From: Myxococcales bacterium | GTDB lineage: Bacteria > Myxococcota_A > Polyangia > Palsa-1104 > JAEUJZ01 | NCBI GenBank assembly: GCA_016794365.1 | Contig: JAEUKB010000028.1 | Location: 186,001-250,000 of the forward strand | Direction: 5' to 3' | DNA: 64,000 bases | Program-made: the position numbers and the translations under genes | Shown: one piece after another, positions 7,225 through 16,977 of the stretch | How positions within the stretch are numbered: the first letter of the stretch is position 1 | Layout: the number at the start of each line of letters is the position of its first letter | The notes under the pieces: model-generated | Database searches by the model: none | Seen by the model: the letters and a program-made list of their open reading frames with translations, nothing else | Told to the model about the DNA's origin: nothing

Positions 7225-10200
7225 ATGAGTTCGCCCTTTTATCCCGTCGATACCAAGCAGAGCTTTCCCAAGCTCGAGGAGAAAATCCTCAGCTTCTGGC
7301 AGCAGAGCAAAGTCTTCGAGGCGAGCCTGGCCGAGATCGATCCCAAGACCGGCCAGCCGAAGCCCTTGTTTGTGTTTTACGAAGGACCACCGACGGCAAA
7401 TGGGAAGCCCGGCATTCATCACGTCCTCGCACGGGCCTTCAAAGATGTCATTCCTCGCTATAAGACGATGCGAGGCTATCGGGTTCCGCGCAAAGCAGGC
7501 TGGGACTGTCACGGTCTGCCCGTCGAAGTAGAGGTCGAAAAGCGGCTCGGACTGCGCGGCAAACAGCAGATCGAAGAGCTGGGCATCGCCGAGTTCAACC
7601 GTCAGTGCCGCGAGAGCGTGTTCCGCTACATCGGCGACTGGGACAAGCTGACCGAGCGGATCGCGTTCTGGGTCGATACCGAGCATCCGTATCGCACGCT
7701 CGACAACGACTACATCGAGACATGCTGGTCGCTGCTCAAGACGCTGTGGGACAAAAACCTGCTCGTTCGCGACTACAAAGTGACCAAGCACTGTCCGCGC
7801 TGTGGCACGTCGCTGGCCGAGGCAGAAGCCGGTCAAGGCATGAAAGAAGATGTCGAAGATCCGTCGGTGTACGTGCGTCTTCGCCTGCTGCCCGGACAAG
7901 CGCTGCCGTGTGCGCCCGGTGTCACGTCCGACGGAAATGTCTCGGTGATGATCTGGACGACGACACCGTGGACGCTGGCTGCCAACACCGCCGCTGCGCT
8001 GAGCGAAAAGGCAACCTACGGCTGTTATCGCATCGTCGGTGACGACAAAAAGCCCGAGGAATACTTGATCCTGCTCGCGAGCCAGGCCGAGACGATCCTC
8101 AAAGGTCACAAGTTCGAGTGCGTCGCGTCGGGCATCGTCGGGTCCAAGCTGGTTGGTCTGCGCTATCAGCCGCTCTACGACTGTCACGTCAACTTGCTCG
8201 GTCAGTCCGTCGATACCAGCACGGCATATCGCACGATCACCGATCCCACCGTCGAAGCGGGAGAAGGAACCGGCATCGTTCACATCGCGCCCGCCTACGG
8301 AGACTTGGAAGTCGGTCGTCGGCATGAGCTGCCGGTGCTGTTTTCAGTTGGTCTCGACGGAATCGTGCTGCCAGCGCTGAGCAAGTTCGCGGGCAAGTTC
8401 TTCAAAGAAGCCGATCCGCTGATCATTCGCGATCTCAAAGAGCGCGGTCTGCTGTGGTCGTCGGGACGAATTCGTCACAGCTATCCGTTCTGCTGGCGCT
8501 GTGACACGCCGCTGCTCTACTTCGCGAAGACGAGCTGGTACATCAAAACCACCGCAGTGCGAGAGCAGCTCCTTGCGCAAAATCAGCGCATTGGCTGGTA
8601 TCCCGAGCACATCCGCGACGGACGCTTTGGCGACTGGCTGCGCAACAACGTGGACTGGGCGATCTCTCGCGAGCGCTACTGGGGCACGCCGCTGCCGCTG
8701 TGGATCTGCGATCAGTGCGGCGAAGTCGAGTGCATCGGCAGCATCGCCGAGCTGTCAGCGCGCGCCGGACGCAACGTCAGCCACGACGAAGCCTTCGATC
8801 TGCACCGTCCGTACGTCGATTCACTGTCGTGGGCTTGTACAAGCTGCTCGGGCGGAACCCGTCGTCGCATCCGCGATGTCATCGACTGCTGGTTTGACTC
8901 GGGCGCGATGCCGTACGCGCAGCATCACTATCCGTTTGAACAAAAAGACAACTTCGGACAGCTCTTCCCGGCGGCGTTCATCAGCGAAGGCGTGGATCAG
9001 ACCCGAGGCTGGTTCTATACGCTGCATGCGCTCGGCGTGCTGCTTCACGATGGTCCGGCGTTTGAAAACTGCATCGTGCTCGGTCACATTCTCGACGATC
9101 AGGGACGCAAGATGTCCAAGCGCTTGGGCAACATCGTCGATCCCTGGACGGTGCTTTCCGCCGAGGGAGCCGACGCGCTGCGCTACTATCTGTACACCGC
9201 ATCACCGCCGGGACAGCCTCGACGGTTTTCGCAAGCGCTTGTTCAGAAGTCGCTGCGACAGTTTTTGCTGACGCTGTGGAACTGCTACAGCTTCTACGTC
9301 ACCTACGCCGAAGTAGAGTTTCACCGGCTCGGGACCGAGCAAGTTCCGCTTTTGGACAGACCGCTTATCGATCGCTGGATCTTGGGCTCGCTACAGCGCC
9401 TGATTCAGAACACGACGACGGGACTGGAGCGCTACGACATCACCCAAGCGGCACGCGGCATCGCGGACTTCGTGGACATCCTGTCAAACTGGTATGTCCG
9501 TCGCTGTCGCGATCGTTTTTGGTCCAGCCTGGAAGGTCCAGACGGCGAAATCGGCGGCAGCATCGAGCTGGACAAGCGAGCGGCCTATCAGACGCTGCAC
9601 ACCTGCTTGGTCACGATCGCGCAGCTCGTCGCACCGTTTGCGCCGTTCGTCGCGGAAGAGCTGTGGCAAAACCTCAAGCGTCGCATCGATCCATCGGCTC
9701 CGCTGTCGGTGCATCTGTCGGACTGGCCGCAGGCTGATGACGTGCTGCTGGCTCAGACGGAACAGCTTCGAGCGGAAATGGAAGTGGCGCTCAAGGCTGT
9801 CTCTCTCGGACGGGCGGCGCGACAGGATCAGAACCTAAAGACCCGGCAGCCGCTTAAGGCCGCGCTCGTGCAGGTTCCTTCGGCGGCGGCGCGACGAGCG
9901 ATCGAGCGCTTCCATCAAGAAGTCTGCGAAGAGCTAAACGTCGAAACGGTCACGTTTGCCGAGGAAGGTGAGGAGCTGGTCCACTACACGCTGCGTCCGA
10001 ACCTGCCCAAGCTGGGCAAAAAGCTGGGCAAGCGCGTGAAGCTGATTCAAGACGCCATGGCGCAGCTTTCCGTCGAGCAGGTCAAACAAGTGGCGCTGCA
10101 AGTGCTGGCCGAGCAGCCGGTGATGATGGCGACGACAGAAGGTCCGATTGAGCTTTCGCCCGACGAGATCCTGCTCTCTGCGCAGTCTGCCGAGGGCTTG

Positions 10201-10518
10201 GCGGCGCGCACCGAAGAAGGACTTGTCGTCGGAATCACCACGGAAATCACCCCGGAGCTGCGCGATCGCGGCATTGCCCGAGAAGTGGTTCGCGCCATCG
10301 GTGAGCTGCGCAAAAAAGCGGGCTGCAAGGTGTCGGATCGAGTCTCCGTCGGCTACATCACCAGCGATGCCACGATTGCGAGCGCGCTTGGCAACCTGTC
10401 GCAGCAAGTGGAAAGTGAGACGCAGTCTTCGCTTCAGTCCGTCGCGCTGGCAGCGTTTGACGTGCAGTCTGTCGTCGAGCTAGACGACGCGACGATCGAG
10501 CTTCAGCTCAAGCGCTAA
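7225..10518 (+). CDS. ileS: Isoleucyl-tRNA synthetase, type 2 (GIHH variant)
   Basis: 1097 residues from the ATG at 7225 (ATG 7210 would add five). A class I synthetase that charges tRNA-Ile. FYEGPPTANGKPGIHH at residues 51-66 is the first signature: HIGH is replaced by GIHH. GWDCHGLPVE, the CP1 editing domain, WGTPLPLW and KMSKR (in GRKMSKRLGN) follow in order, then an anticodon-binding and long C-terminal region. Size and motifs match the eukaryote-like IleRS2 group, known for tolerance to mupirocin. It is divergent from the ArsA-type gene. The open frame extends upstream to 6055 but that part is antisense shadow of the neighbour. Confidence 0.95.
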   Translation: MSSPFYPVDTKQSFPKLEEKILSFWQQSKVFEASLAEIDPKTGQPKPLFVFYEGPPTANGKPGIHHVLARAFKDVIPRYKTMRGYRVPRKAGWDCHGLPVEVEVEKRLGLRGKQQIEELGIAEFNRQCRESVFRYIGDWDKLTERIAFWVDTEHPYRTLDNDYIETCWSLLKTLWDKNLLVRDYKVTKHCPRCGTSLAEAEAGQGMKEDVEDPSVYVRLRLLPGQALPCAPGVTSDGNVSVMIWTTTPWTLAANTAAALSEKATYGCYRIVGDDKKPEEYLILLASQAETILKGHKFECVASGIVGSKLVGLRYQPLYDCHVNLLGQSVDTSTAYRTITDPTVEAGEGTGIVHIAPAYGDLEVGRRHELPVLFSVGLDGIVLPALSKFAGKFFKEADPLIIRDLKERGLLWSSGRIRHSYPFCWRCDTPLLYFAKTSWYIKTTAVREQLLAQNQRIGWYPEHIRDGRFGDWLRNNVDWAISRERYWGTPLPLWICDQCGEVECIGSIAELSARAGRNVSHDEAFDLHRPYVDSLSWACTSCSGGTRRRIRDVIDCWFDSGAMPYAQHHYPFEQKDNFGQLFPAAFISEGVDQTRGWFYTLHALGVLLHDGPAFENCIVLGHILDDQGRKMSKRLGNIVDPWTVLSAEGADALRYYLYTASPPGQPRRFSQALVQKSLRQFLLTLWNCYSFYVTYAEVEFHRLGTEQVPLLDRPLIDRWILGSLQRLIQNTTTGLERYDITQAARGIADFVDILSNWYVRRCRDRFWSSLEGPDGEIGGSIELDKRAAYQTLHTCLVTIAQLVAPFAPFVAEELWQNLKRRIDPSAPLSVHLSDWPQADDVLLAQTEQLRAEMEVALKAVSLGRAARQDQNLKTRQPLKAALVQVPSAAARRAIERFHQEVCEELNVETVTFAEEGEELVHYTLRPNLPKLGKKLGKRVKLIQDAMAQLSVEQVKQVALQVLAEQPVMMATTEGPIELSPDEILLSAQSAEGLAARTEEGLVVGITTEITPELRDRGIAREVVRAIGELRKKAGCKVSDRVSVGYITSDATIASALGNLSQQVESETQSSLQSVALAAFDVQSVVELDDATIELQLKR

Positions 10519-10545
10519 CTGCCTTCCGGACGGCTCGCAGCGACG

Positions 10546-11052
10546 CTACGCCTCGGCATAGGGCCGGTGCGCAGCCATCCGAATGATCTCGAAGTCTTCG
10601 GGATCCAGCTCCAAATACGGACCCAGACACGGCGGAAGCCCCGACAGCTCTTGCATGTCAGCCCGCCGAGCCACCGTCACTTGCTGTCGGCCATCATCCA
10701 GCACCATCACCAGCACTCCCGGCGGAGCCGCAGCCGCCGAGACCACCGCTCTCGTCAGCGCCACCCGCGTCACCTGCACGCCATCGCGATGCTCGACGAC
10801 GTTACCGAAGATGCGAATCTGCTGACGCGTTCGCCAGCGCAGCCGCAGCAGCAAAAACAACGGCACCATCGCGACCGTCGATACAATGGCAAACGGAAGC
10901 CGCCACTCGACGGGAAGAAGCATCCCGATGCCAAGTCCACCGAGCGGCATCACCAGCGAAAGCATGACTGCGCGCAAGACTTCCTCTGCGGGAGGCGGAC
11001 CACCAACAACGGAAAACCACGGGGACTGGGGAAGCGCTGCCATCTGCGACAT
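10546..11052 (-). CDS. Small membrane protein of unknown function
   Basis: 168 residues with two adjacent hydrophobic helices (around residues 26-68, PLGGLGIGMLLPVEW and IVSTVAMVPLFLLLRL) joined by a short loop, then a soluble C-terminal domain of about 100 residues rich in beta strands. The architecture resembles small bacterial proteins with a PH-like domain behind two helices, but I cannot name a family. It converges on ileS with a 27-bp gap and faces the TPR gene at 11176. Confidence 0.6.
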   Translation of the reverse strand: MSQMAALPQSPWFSVVGGPPPAEEVLRAVMLSLVMPLGGLGIGMLLPVEWRLPFAIVSTVAMVPLFLLLRLRWRTRQQIRIFGNVVEHRDGVQVTRVALTRAVVSAAAAPPGVLVMVLDDGRQQVTVARRADMQELSGLPPCLGPYLELDPEDFEIIRMAAHRPYAEA

Positions 11053-11175
11053 GTTGGACCCTGTCTGGTACTCGAGCTGTCAGTCTAGCGCAAGCGGATA
11101 GCGCTCCGCTTCTTGGACGCACCGGCACACCAACGTAGGTGACAGAACCACCTTGGCAACGCTAAGTTGCGCGAC

Positions 11176-11697
11176 ATGCGTGCCAATCGGCTTTTCGTGG
11201 TGCTTCTTTTTTCGCTTGTGCTACTGGGCCCAAGTGGAGCGTACGCGACGGCAGCTGACCCAGACGTGCAAGCCAAACAGGCGTATGCGCGCGGTGCGGA
11301 GCTGTTCAAAAACCGGCGCTTCACCGAAGCTGCGGCTTCGTTTGAAGAAGGCAACAAGCTCAAGCCTCATCCCGCGTTTTTGTACAACCTGGCGCTCACC
11401 TATCGAGCACTCAACCAGCCAGCCAAAGCGATCGAGTACTACGAAGGCTACCTGCGTGACTCACCGGGAGCAACCGATCGCGCATCGGTCGAAGCCGCGA
11501 TCGCCGACGAGCGACGCAAGCTGACCGAGACTCCCGTCGCCCAAAGCGAGCCGAGTCAGCCCGAAGGAAAGCCGTTTTACAAAAAGTGGTGGTTCTGGAC
11601 GGGCGCGGGCGTTGCAGTGGTCGCACTCGGCGTCGGTCTAGGCGTCGGTCTGTCACGTCCCACCACCGCAGCTTATCGAGAGGTAACGTGGCAATGA
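11176..11697 (+). CDS. Secreted/membrane TPR protein
   Basis: 173 residues from ATG 11176 (a TTG nine bases earlier is possible). A signal peptide (LFVVLLFSLVLLGPSGAYA) is followed by tandem tetratricopeptide motifs: QAYARGAELFKNRRFTEAA, FLYNLALTYRALNQPAKAIE and YYEGYLRDSPG. A C-terminal transmembrane helix (WFWTGAGVAVVALGVGLGVG) ends the protein. This layout, TPR in the periplasm and a Gly/Val-rich anchor, is common in Myxococcota envelope proteins of unknown role. Its stop overlaps the ATG of the next gene, so the two are probably translationally coupled. Confidence 0.7.
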   Translation: MRANRLFVVLLFSLVLLGPSGAYATAADPDVQAKQAYARGAELFKNRRFTEAAASFEEGNKLKPHPAFLYNLALTYRALNQPAKAIEYYEGYLRDSPGATDRASVEAAIADERRKLTETPVAQSEPSQPEGKPFYKKWWFWTGAGVAVVALGVGLGVGLSRPTTAAYREVTWQ

Positions 11698-13079
11698 CGG
11701 TTCTTTCCGCAAAGTCTTGGGGTCGGTTGGCGCTGCTTTCGGCACTGACGCTGACGGTGAGCTGTCAACGAAAAGCGGTCTGCGATGACGTGGTGGGAAG
11801 CTGTCTGGCGCTCACCGTGTCCGGACAAGGACCATTTGACGAGCTGCGCACCGAGCTGGTTCTACAAACTGGAGCCAACTCCGTCGGAATCACCAGTGGC
11901 AACATCGATCTGCCGCTGACCCTGCGCGTGGTTCCGCCCGCCGACATTTCCTCGATGATGGTTTCGGGCGTCACCGTCACAGGCTTGCTTGCGGGCAGCA
12001 GCCAAGCCTCGGGCGCGACGGATGCGAACTTTTCGTGGCCGACTGGCGCGCACATCGAAGCCTCTGTGACGCTGAAAGGCCCATCCCCCGTCGATGCAGG
12101 CGTAGACGACATGTCGATCATCGATCAAGGCAGCCTGCCGGATCTCGCCATGCCGGATCTTGCGGGCCCGCCCCCGACGCTGCGCTGGACACAAGAGACA
12201 GCCACGGGCAATCCGCGACAGATCCTCTACGCCGTCTGGTCTGGCGGCAGCAGTCAGACCTTTGCCGTCGGGGAAAGCGGCATCATCCTGACGCGCAGCG
12301 GTAGCAACTGGAGCGGCGAAGCGTCTCCGACGACATCCGATCTTCACGGCGTCGGCGGCTTTGCAGCAAATGGCACATGGACCGTCGGTGGCACACCGGG
12401 CGCATGGCGACGCGCAGCGACGTGGACTGGCGATGCAACTGGACTTACGCTTCAGGCCGGTGAAACGGTCTGGTCCGTCGCCGCCGGAGGCAGTCCCGGC
12501 GAGCTGTGGGCAGGCAGCGAAAACGGCAAGGTCTGGCGACGCGCAGGCGGCACCGGCGCAAACGGAACGTGGACTTCAGAGCAAGCACTTCCCGGCGGTA
12601 CGCGCGTCTACGGAGTCGCCTACTCGGGTGGAACCGTGTTTGCCGTCGGTCAGCGCGGCTGGGTCGGCGTTCGTCGCGGAACCACCTGGACCAATTACCA
12701 GTACGCGACGGACTTTTCGGGTGTCACCGACTCGCTGTTTGGGGTGTCTGCACAAAACGCCGATACAGCCGTGGCCGTCGGTTCCAAGGGCTTTGCGGTG
12801 CGCTACTCGGCGGGAAGCTGGCGTCCAGCGGTCAAGATCAACGCCGCTGGCAATGAGTTCAATGGCGTCTGGACCGCTCCTTCTGGTCGATCGTATGCCG
12901 TCGGATACAACGGTCTGATCGTGCGGCTTGACCAGAACCTGGCAGCGACGCAGCTTCAGACGGACGTAAGCCAGACGCTGACCGCGATCTTTGGCCTGAG
13001 CGAGACGGACATCTACGTCGTCGGCCAGCGCGTGCGCTTGCCCAATAACGAGTCGCTCATCCTGCACGGCATTCCGTAA
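11694..13079 (+). CDS. Lipoprotein with beta-propeller-like repeats
   Basis: 461 residues from ATG 11694, overlapping the upstream stop by four bases (ATGA). A lipoprotein signal ends at LTLTVSC. An Asp/Pro/Leu-rich linker (DDMSII...SLPDLAMPDLAGPPP) leads to repeats of the pattern (F/A)AVG-x-x-G-x-(I/V)-x-x-R-x-G-(T/S)-x-W at spacings of about 40-50 residues, similar to YCF48/BNR-type propeller blades. The Asp-rich linker recurs in surface lipoproteins of Myxococcota. It probably sits in the outer membrane; ligand unknown. The operon partner is the TPR protein upstream. Confidence 0.7.
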   Translation: MTVLSAKSWGRLALLSALTLTVSCQRKAVCDDVVGSCLALTVSGQGPFDELRTELVLQTGANSVGITSGNIDLPLTLRVVPPADISSMMVSGVTVTGLLAGSSQASGATDANFSWPTGAHIEASVTLKGPSPVDAGVDDMSIIDQGSLPDLAMPDLAGPPPTLRWTQETATGNPRQILYAVWSGGSSQTFAVGESGIILTRSGSNWSGEASPTTSDLHGVGGFAANGTWTVGGTPGAWRRAATWTGDATGLTLQAGETVWSVAAGGSPGELWAGSENGKVWRRAGGTGANGTWTSEQALPGGTRVYGVAYSGGTVFAVGQRGWVGVRRGTTWTNYQYATDFSGVTDSLFGVSAQNADTAVAVGSKGFAVRYSAGSWRPAVKINAAGNEFNGVWTAPSGRSYAVGYNGLIVRLDQNLAATQLQTDVSQTLTAIFGLSETDIYVVGQRVRLPNNESLILHGIP

Positions 13080-13120
13080 CATCCAGCGACGAGATCTGTA
13101 TCGCGCTCGTCGCCGCTTCG

Positions 13121-13891
13121 TCAGACGTAATGACCAAAGACGATGAGCGGCGGGCTGCCATCTGTCGTCGGAACAAGCGACAGCGGCGTCTCATACGCTT
13201 GCTCGAGCAGCTTCACCGTCAGCACTTCACTCGGTGGACCACAAGCCAGCAGCTTCCCTTTGGCGAGCAGCGCCACACGATCCGCCTGACGCGCCATGTT
13301 GAGATCGTGAACCGACCACAGGATCGACAGTCCTTCCGTCGAAAGACGACGAATCAGCGACAGCAGTCCAACCTGATGTTTCGGATCCAAGTGCGCAAGC
13401 GGCTCGTCGAGCAGTAAGACCTGCGGCTGCTGCGACAGCGCCAGCGCCAGCAGCACTCGCTGCCGTTCTCCCGACGAGAGCTGTCCAAAGCGACGCTCCG
13501 CAAGCGCTAGCACACCGACGGCAGAAAGCGACTGCTTCACCACCGCATCATGATCGACGGACTTGTGACGGTGCGGAAAGCGACCAAGCGCAACCAGCTC
13601 TGCGACGGTAAAGTCAAACGCGGGCACCACCGCTTGCTCGACCACTGCCAGCCGACGCGCGCGCGACGCTGGATCGAGCGAGGCCAGATCGACGCGCTGC
13701 GATTCCTCTTGCAGCCACACCGCGCCGCTGGTTGCCCGTCGCAGACCCGACAGGACATGAATCAGCGTGGTCTTGCCCGCTCCGTTGGGTCCAATCAGCG
13801 CCAGCAGCTCGCCGGGACGCAGCGCCAGGCTCACGTCGGAAAAAACGCTTCGCTCGCCGTACGAAAAGCCCAGACCGTGCGCGACGATCAT
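13121..13891 (-). CDS. btuD: ABC transporter ATP-binding protein, BtuD/FecE type
   Basis: 256 residues with Walker A GPNGAGKTT, signature LSSGERQR, Walker B VLLLDEP and the switch His (WSVHDL). It energises the adjacent membrane permease of a cobalamin/iron-siderophore class importer. Its start overlaps the permease gene by four bases. Vitamin B12 rather than iron is inferred from cobQ in the same run of genes; sequence of the ATPase itself does not decide the substrate. Confidence 0.85.
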   Translation of the reverse strand: MIVAHGLGFSYGERSVFSDVSLALRPGELLALIGPNGAGKTTLIHVLSGLRRATSGAVWLQEESQRVDLASLDPASRARRLAVVEQAVVPAFDFTVAELVALGRFPHRHKSVDHDAVVKQSLSAVGVLALAERRFGQLSSGERQRVLLALALSQQPQVLLLDEPLAHLDPKHQVGLLSLIRRLSTEGLSILWSVHDLNMARQADRVALLAKGKLLACGPPSEVLTVKLLEQAYETPLSLVPTTDGSPPLIVFGHYV

Positions 13892-14913
13892 GACAGCGTT
13901 CCCAGCCGTGCGCGACGGAGCAGCAGTGACAGAAAAAATGGAACTCCAACCAGCGAGGTCAGGATTCCGACGGGAAGCTCAATCGGGGCCAGCAGCGTCC
14001 GCGCCGCCATATCGCACAGCGGCAAAAACGCACCGCCAAACAGGATCGCAGCGACGAGCAGCTTGCGATGACCGGGACCGAGCAGCCTGCGCATGATGTG
14101 GGGAACCACCAGCCCGACAAAGCCAATCGTTCCACATGCAGCGACGACCAGCGCGGTCAACAGCGACGAAAGCAGCAGCAGTCGGCGCTTGTGCAGCTTG
14201 ACATCGAGCCCCAGATGAATCGCCATCGCGTCGCCCAGCGAGAGCAGATCGAGCACCTGCGCACTGCGCAGCAGCAACAGCGCCGTCGGAACCGCCAGCA
14301 AAACCAGCAGCACGAGCGTCGGCCACTGCGCGGTCGCAAAGCTCCCAAACAGCCAGTAGACCAGGCTCTGGACCTGATCAGTTCGACTGGCAAACAGCGC
14401 AATTCCCGTCAGTGCCGATAGGAGCGAGCCCAGCGCGACTCCGACGAGAATCAGCGATCCCTGATCAAAATAGAGCTGAAGCCGAAGCTCCGACGCCAAG
14501 AGCAAGATCGCCGTCGCAGCCAGTGCGCCCAAAAGCGAGCCGAGCGGCAGCGCCCACAGCGTGGTTTCGTGTTGAAACAGCACCACCAAGGCGGCTCCCA
14601 GCGTCGCACCGCTCACCGTCCCGAGCACAAACGGATCAGCGAGCGGGTTGCGAAACACTCCCTGCATCACACCGCCGGACAGCGACAGCGCCGCACCACA
14701 CACCATCGCGAGCAGCACGCGCGGCAGTCGCACATCGAAAAAGATCGTCAGCAGCGGGGACTCAGCGTCGCGCTGACCGTGCAGTCGCGCCCACAGCCCG
14801 GACAGAACTTGGCCGACGGGAAGCTTCACCGAACCAACCAGGCAGGACAGCGTCACCGACGCAACCAGCAGCACGCACAGCGCTGTCCACAGCCCGATCT
14901 TGTGACGAGACAT
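13888..14913 (-). CDS. btuC: ABC transporter permease, BtuC/FecCD family
   Basis: 341 residues, strongly hydrophobic, about ten transmembrane helices. Family hallmarks include GGVMQGVFRNPLADPFVLG near residues 80-100 and CGTIGFVGLVVPHIMR about residues 250-270, the coupling region that meets the ATPase. It forms the inner-membrane channel of a type II importer for corrinoids or ferric siderophores. It lies between the binding-protein gene (10-bp gap) and the ATPase gene (4-bp overlap). Confidence 0.88.
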   Translation of the reverse strand: MSRHKIGLWTALCVLLVASVTLSCLVGSVKLPVGQVLSGLWARLHGQRDAESPLLTIFFDVRLPRVLLAMVCGAALSLSGGVMQGVFRNPLADPFVLGTVSGATLGAALVVLFQHETTLWALPLGSLLGALAATAILLLASELRLQLYFDQGSLILVGVALGSLLSALTGIALFASRTDQVQSLVYWLFGSFATAQWPTLVLLVLLAVPTALLLLRSAQVLDLLSLGDAMAIHLGLDVKLHKRRLLLLSSLLTALVVAACGTIGFVGLVVPHIMRRLLGPGHRKLLVAAILFGGAFLPLCDMAARTLLAPIELPVGILTSLVGVPFFLSLLLRRARLGTLS

Positions 14914-14923
14914 CGGAAAAAGT

Positions 14924-15838
14924 CTACGGCGTCAGCACGCCAGGATGGATGAGCCGCGCATACGACTTCAGCGCGACACCGAGCCGCGACGAGCCATGCA
15001 CCGCTGCATTGATCCCAAAGACCCGGCGACTGCGCACCGCCGGGATGCTCTGAAGCACTGTCTGCGTCGTCAACAGCGGGAGCTGGTTTTGATCAATCAA
15101 GATGACATCGGGCTGCTGACGGATCAGCTCTTCGACGCTCACCGGCTTGTGATGACGAAGGTGACCGAAGACGTTTTGCCCAGCGCTGCGCTCGACCAGC
15201 TCGTCTTCGGGCGTCTCGGACCCAGCGGCGAACAGGTTGCCACGCGGCCCAGCGTAGAGCACCGCGACCCGTGACTTCGTCGAGCCATGCAGCTTGGACT
15301 CGATCGCGGCCATCTCGGCTTGGGTCTGCTCGATCAGTCGATCCGCTGCCTTGCTATCGCCATCGACGAGCTGTCCGACGGAACGAAGCAGCGCAAAGAC
15401 ATCTTGACTGCCTTGCATACCCGAGCGACCACCGGCAAAACACGAAATCCCGAGCGATGTAAGCTGCTTGTGCGTCGCTGCGGTTCCCCCAAGCACGAGA
15501 TCCGGCGCCAGCTGAATGATGCGCTCCACGTCGGGCAAAAGCGACTGTCCAAGCGGCTGAGCGGACTGAACCTCGACGGGATTGTCCAAAGACTGCGTGA
15601 TGCCGACCACGCGCTGCGCGGCCCCCAAGTCCACCAGCATGAACGCATAAAGCGCGGGCCCGAGCACCACGATTCGCTGCGGCTTTTTGGCAAGCCGGAC
15701 AACTTGGCCTGATCCGTCGCTGACTTGCACGGGATACGCCGCAAACGCCGCTCCACTTGACACGGACAGACACAGAGCCCACAGCCCGAGCATCGCTCGT
15801 TTTGCTAACAGCCATCGTGAGATACGGCGCGCCGTCAT
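14924..15838 (-). CDS. btuF: Periplasmic substrate-binding protein, BtuF/FepB family
   Basis: 304 residues with a signal peptide (LGLWALCLSVSSGAAFA). The mature part begins with the family pattern: PVQVSDGSGQVVRLAKKPQR, then RVVGITQSLDNP, APDLVLGG and, in the second lobe, a helix backbone and LIRQQPDVILIDQNQLP. It would deliver a corrinoid or siderophore to the BtuC-like permease. It is separated by 2 bp from the upstream propeller gene and by 10 bp from the permease gene, so all are likely on one mRNA. Confidence 0.82.
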   Translation of the reverse strand: MTARRISRWLLAKRAMLGLWALCLSVSSGAAFAAYPVQVSDGSGQVVRLAKKPQRIVVLGPALYAFMLVDLGAAQRVVGITQSLDNPVEVQSAQPLGQSLLPDVERIIQLAPDLVLGGTAATHKQLTSLGISCFAGGRSGMQGSQDVFALLRSVGQLVDGDSKAADRLIEQTQAEMAAIESKLHGSTKSRVAVLYAGPRGNLFAAGSETPEDELVERSAGQNVFGHLRHHKPVSVEELIRQQPDVILIDQNQLPLLTTQTVLQSIPAVRSRRVFGINAAVHGSSRLGVALKSYARLIHPGVLTP

Positions 15839-15840
15839 GG

Positions 15841-16959
15841 TTAGGGGACCCTTAGTACCGTTGCCTCGTGCCCCACCGCAACAAGTAGTTGTCGCTCTTT
15901 GTCATAGAGTAGCGCAGTTCCGACCTCGCTGGCGACGGGAACCCAGCCTTCTGAACGCAGCTTGTCGTTTGCCACGCGAACCTGCCAGAGCAGACCTTCT
16001 TGGGTGCTGACCCACAACAGCGTGCCGCTTGGTCTGTCCGCAGCCAGCACCGCAAACGCAAACACCTGCTCTCGCTGCGGATCACGCTTTAGCTCGATTC
16101 CGTCGAGCGAGGTAAACCGACCCGGCTCGACGCGCAGCAAGTGAAGGTTTGGCGAAGCACCGACGGTACAGCTTGTCACCGCTAGCAAATCACCGACGAG
16201 AGACAGGCCATTTATGCCACGCTGAGCCGTCGGACTGTAGCGCGCTCGATGAATCACCACCGCATCGACACCATGTCCGACGAGTCGAAGTCGAAGCTGC
16301 GTCACGTCTCCGTCTTCGGATCCAAGCAGCGCCATGCCGTCTTTCCACGGAACCACCGCGCGAACGTGATGAATCGGCACCGGGCCCAAACGCGGACTGG
16401 GCGAGCGCACGTCCGTCTGACCCAAGAACGAAAGGCTCCAGCGCGTCTGCCGCCACAGCGACACAAAACCGGACTCGTGACCGACGACGATGACCTTCTG
16501 CGCGCCAAGCTGCACAAGCGCACCGCTCGTTGCCTCGCCGAGCTGCGACGGAAACTCGACCACGCTGCGTAGCGTCACACCCTCCGCACCAAGCGACCAC
16601 AGCGCCAAAGAGCCTTGATCTTGCCCCGAAAGAAGCAGCTCTCCGTCGAGCTTCACCACCATCTGAACCCCAGCTCGCGACGGCACAAGCGACACCGAAC
16701 GGAGCTTCAGACCACGCAGCGATCCCGACGAGGGCAAGTCCCAAAGCTGTAGCGATCCATCCCAGCGTCCGACGGCAAACTGACCATCTGACAGCGGCAC
16801 GATCGTCTGAGCCAGCGCAAACGTCGTCGCAACCTTCTCGGGCAGCCGCTGCGACTTCGTCTGCGACGCTGACTTCGCAAGAACGGCCTGATCTGCAAGC
16901 AGCGACTGAGGACACAAAAACCCGATGCACAGCAGCAGCCACAAAAGCGCAGACTTCAT
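15841..16959 (-). CDS. Exported WD40-like beta-propeller protein
   Basis: 372 residues with a signal peptide (LLWLLLCIGFLCPQSLLA). Repeats such as DGQFAVGRWDGSLQLWDLP, GELLLSGQDQGSLALWSL and VIVVGHESGFVSLWRQT follow the WD40/quinoprotein propeller pattern. It is inserted between cobQ (18-bp gap) and the binding-protein gene (2-bp gap), which suggests a role linked to corrinoid uptake, for example at the periplasmic face, but nothing in the sequence proves that. Alternatively it is an unrelated passenger. Confidence 0.65.
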   Translation of the reverse strand: MKSALLWLLLCIGFLCPQSLLADQAVLAKSASQTKSQRLPEKVATTFALAQTIVPLSDGQFAVGRWDGSLQLWDLPSSGSLRGLKLRSVSLVPSRAGVQMVVKLDGELLLSGQDQGSLALWSLGAEGVTLRSVVEFPSQLGEATSGALVQLGAQKVIVVGHESGFVSLWRQTRWSLSFLGQTDVRSPSPRLGPVPIHHVRAVVPWKDGMALLGSEDGDVTQLRLRLVGHGVDAVVIHRARYSPTAQRGINGLSLVGDLLAVTSCTVGASPNLHLLRVEPGRFTSLDGIELKRDPQREQVFAFAVLAADRPSGTLLWVSTQEGLLWQVRVANDKLRSEGWVPVASEVGTALLYDKERQLLVAVGHEATVLRVP

Positions 16960-16977
16960 CGACTCTCTCCTCGGGCT

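Noticed and set aside
13121..14913. Iron-siderophore (FecDE) assignment of the ABC transporter
   Set aside because: Cannot be excluded from the transporter alone, but cobQ in the same run and no iron regulator or TonB receptor nearby favour a corrinoid.
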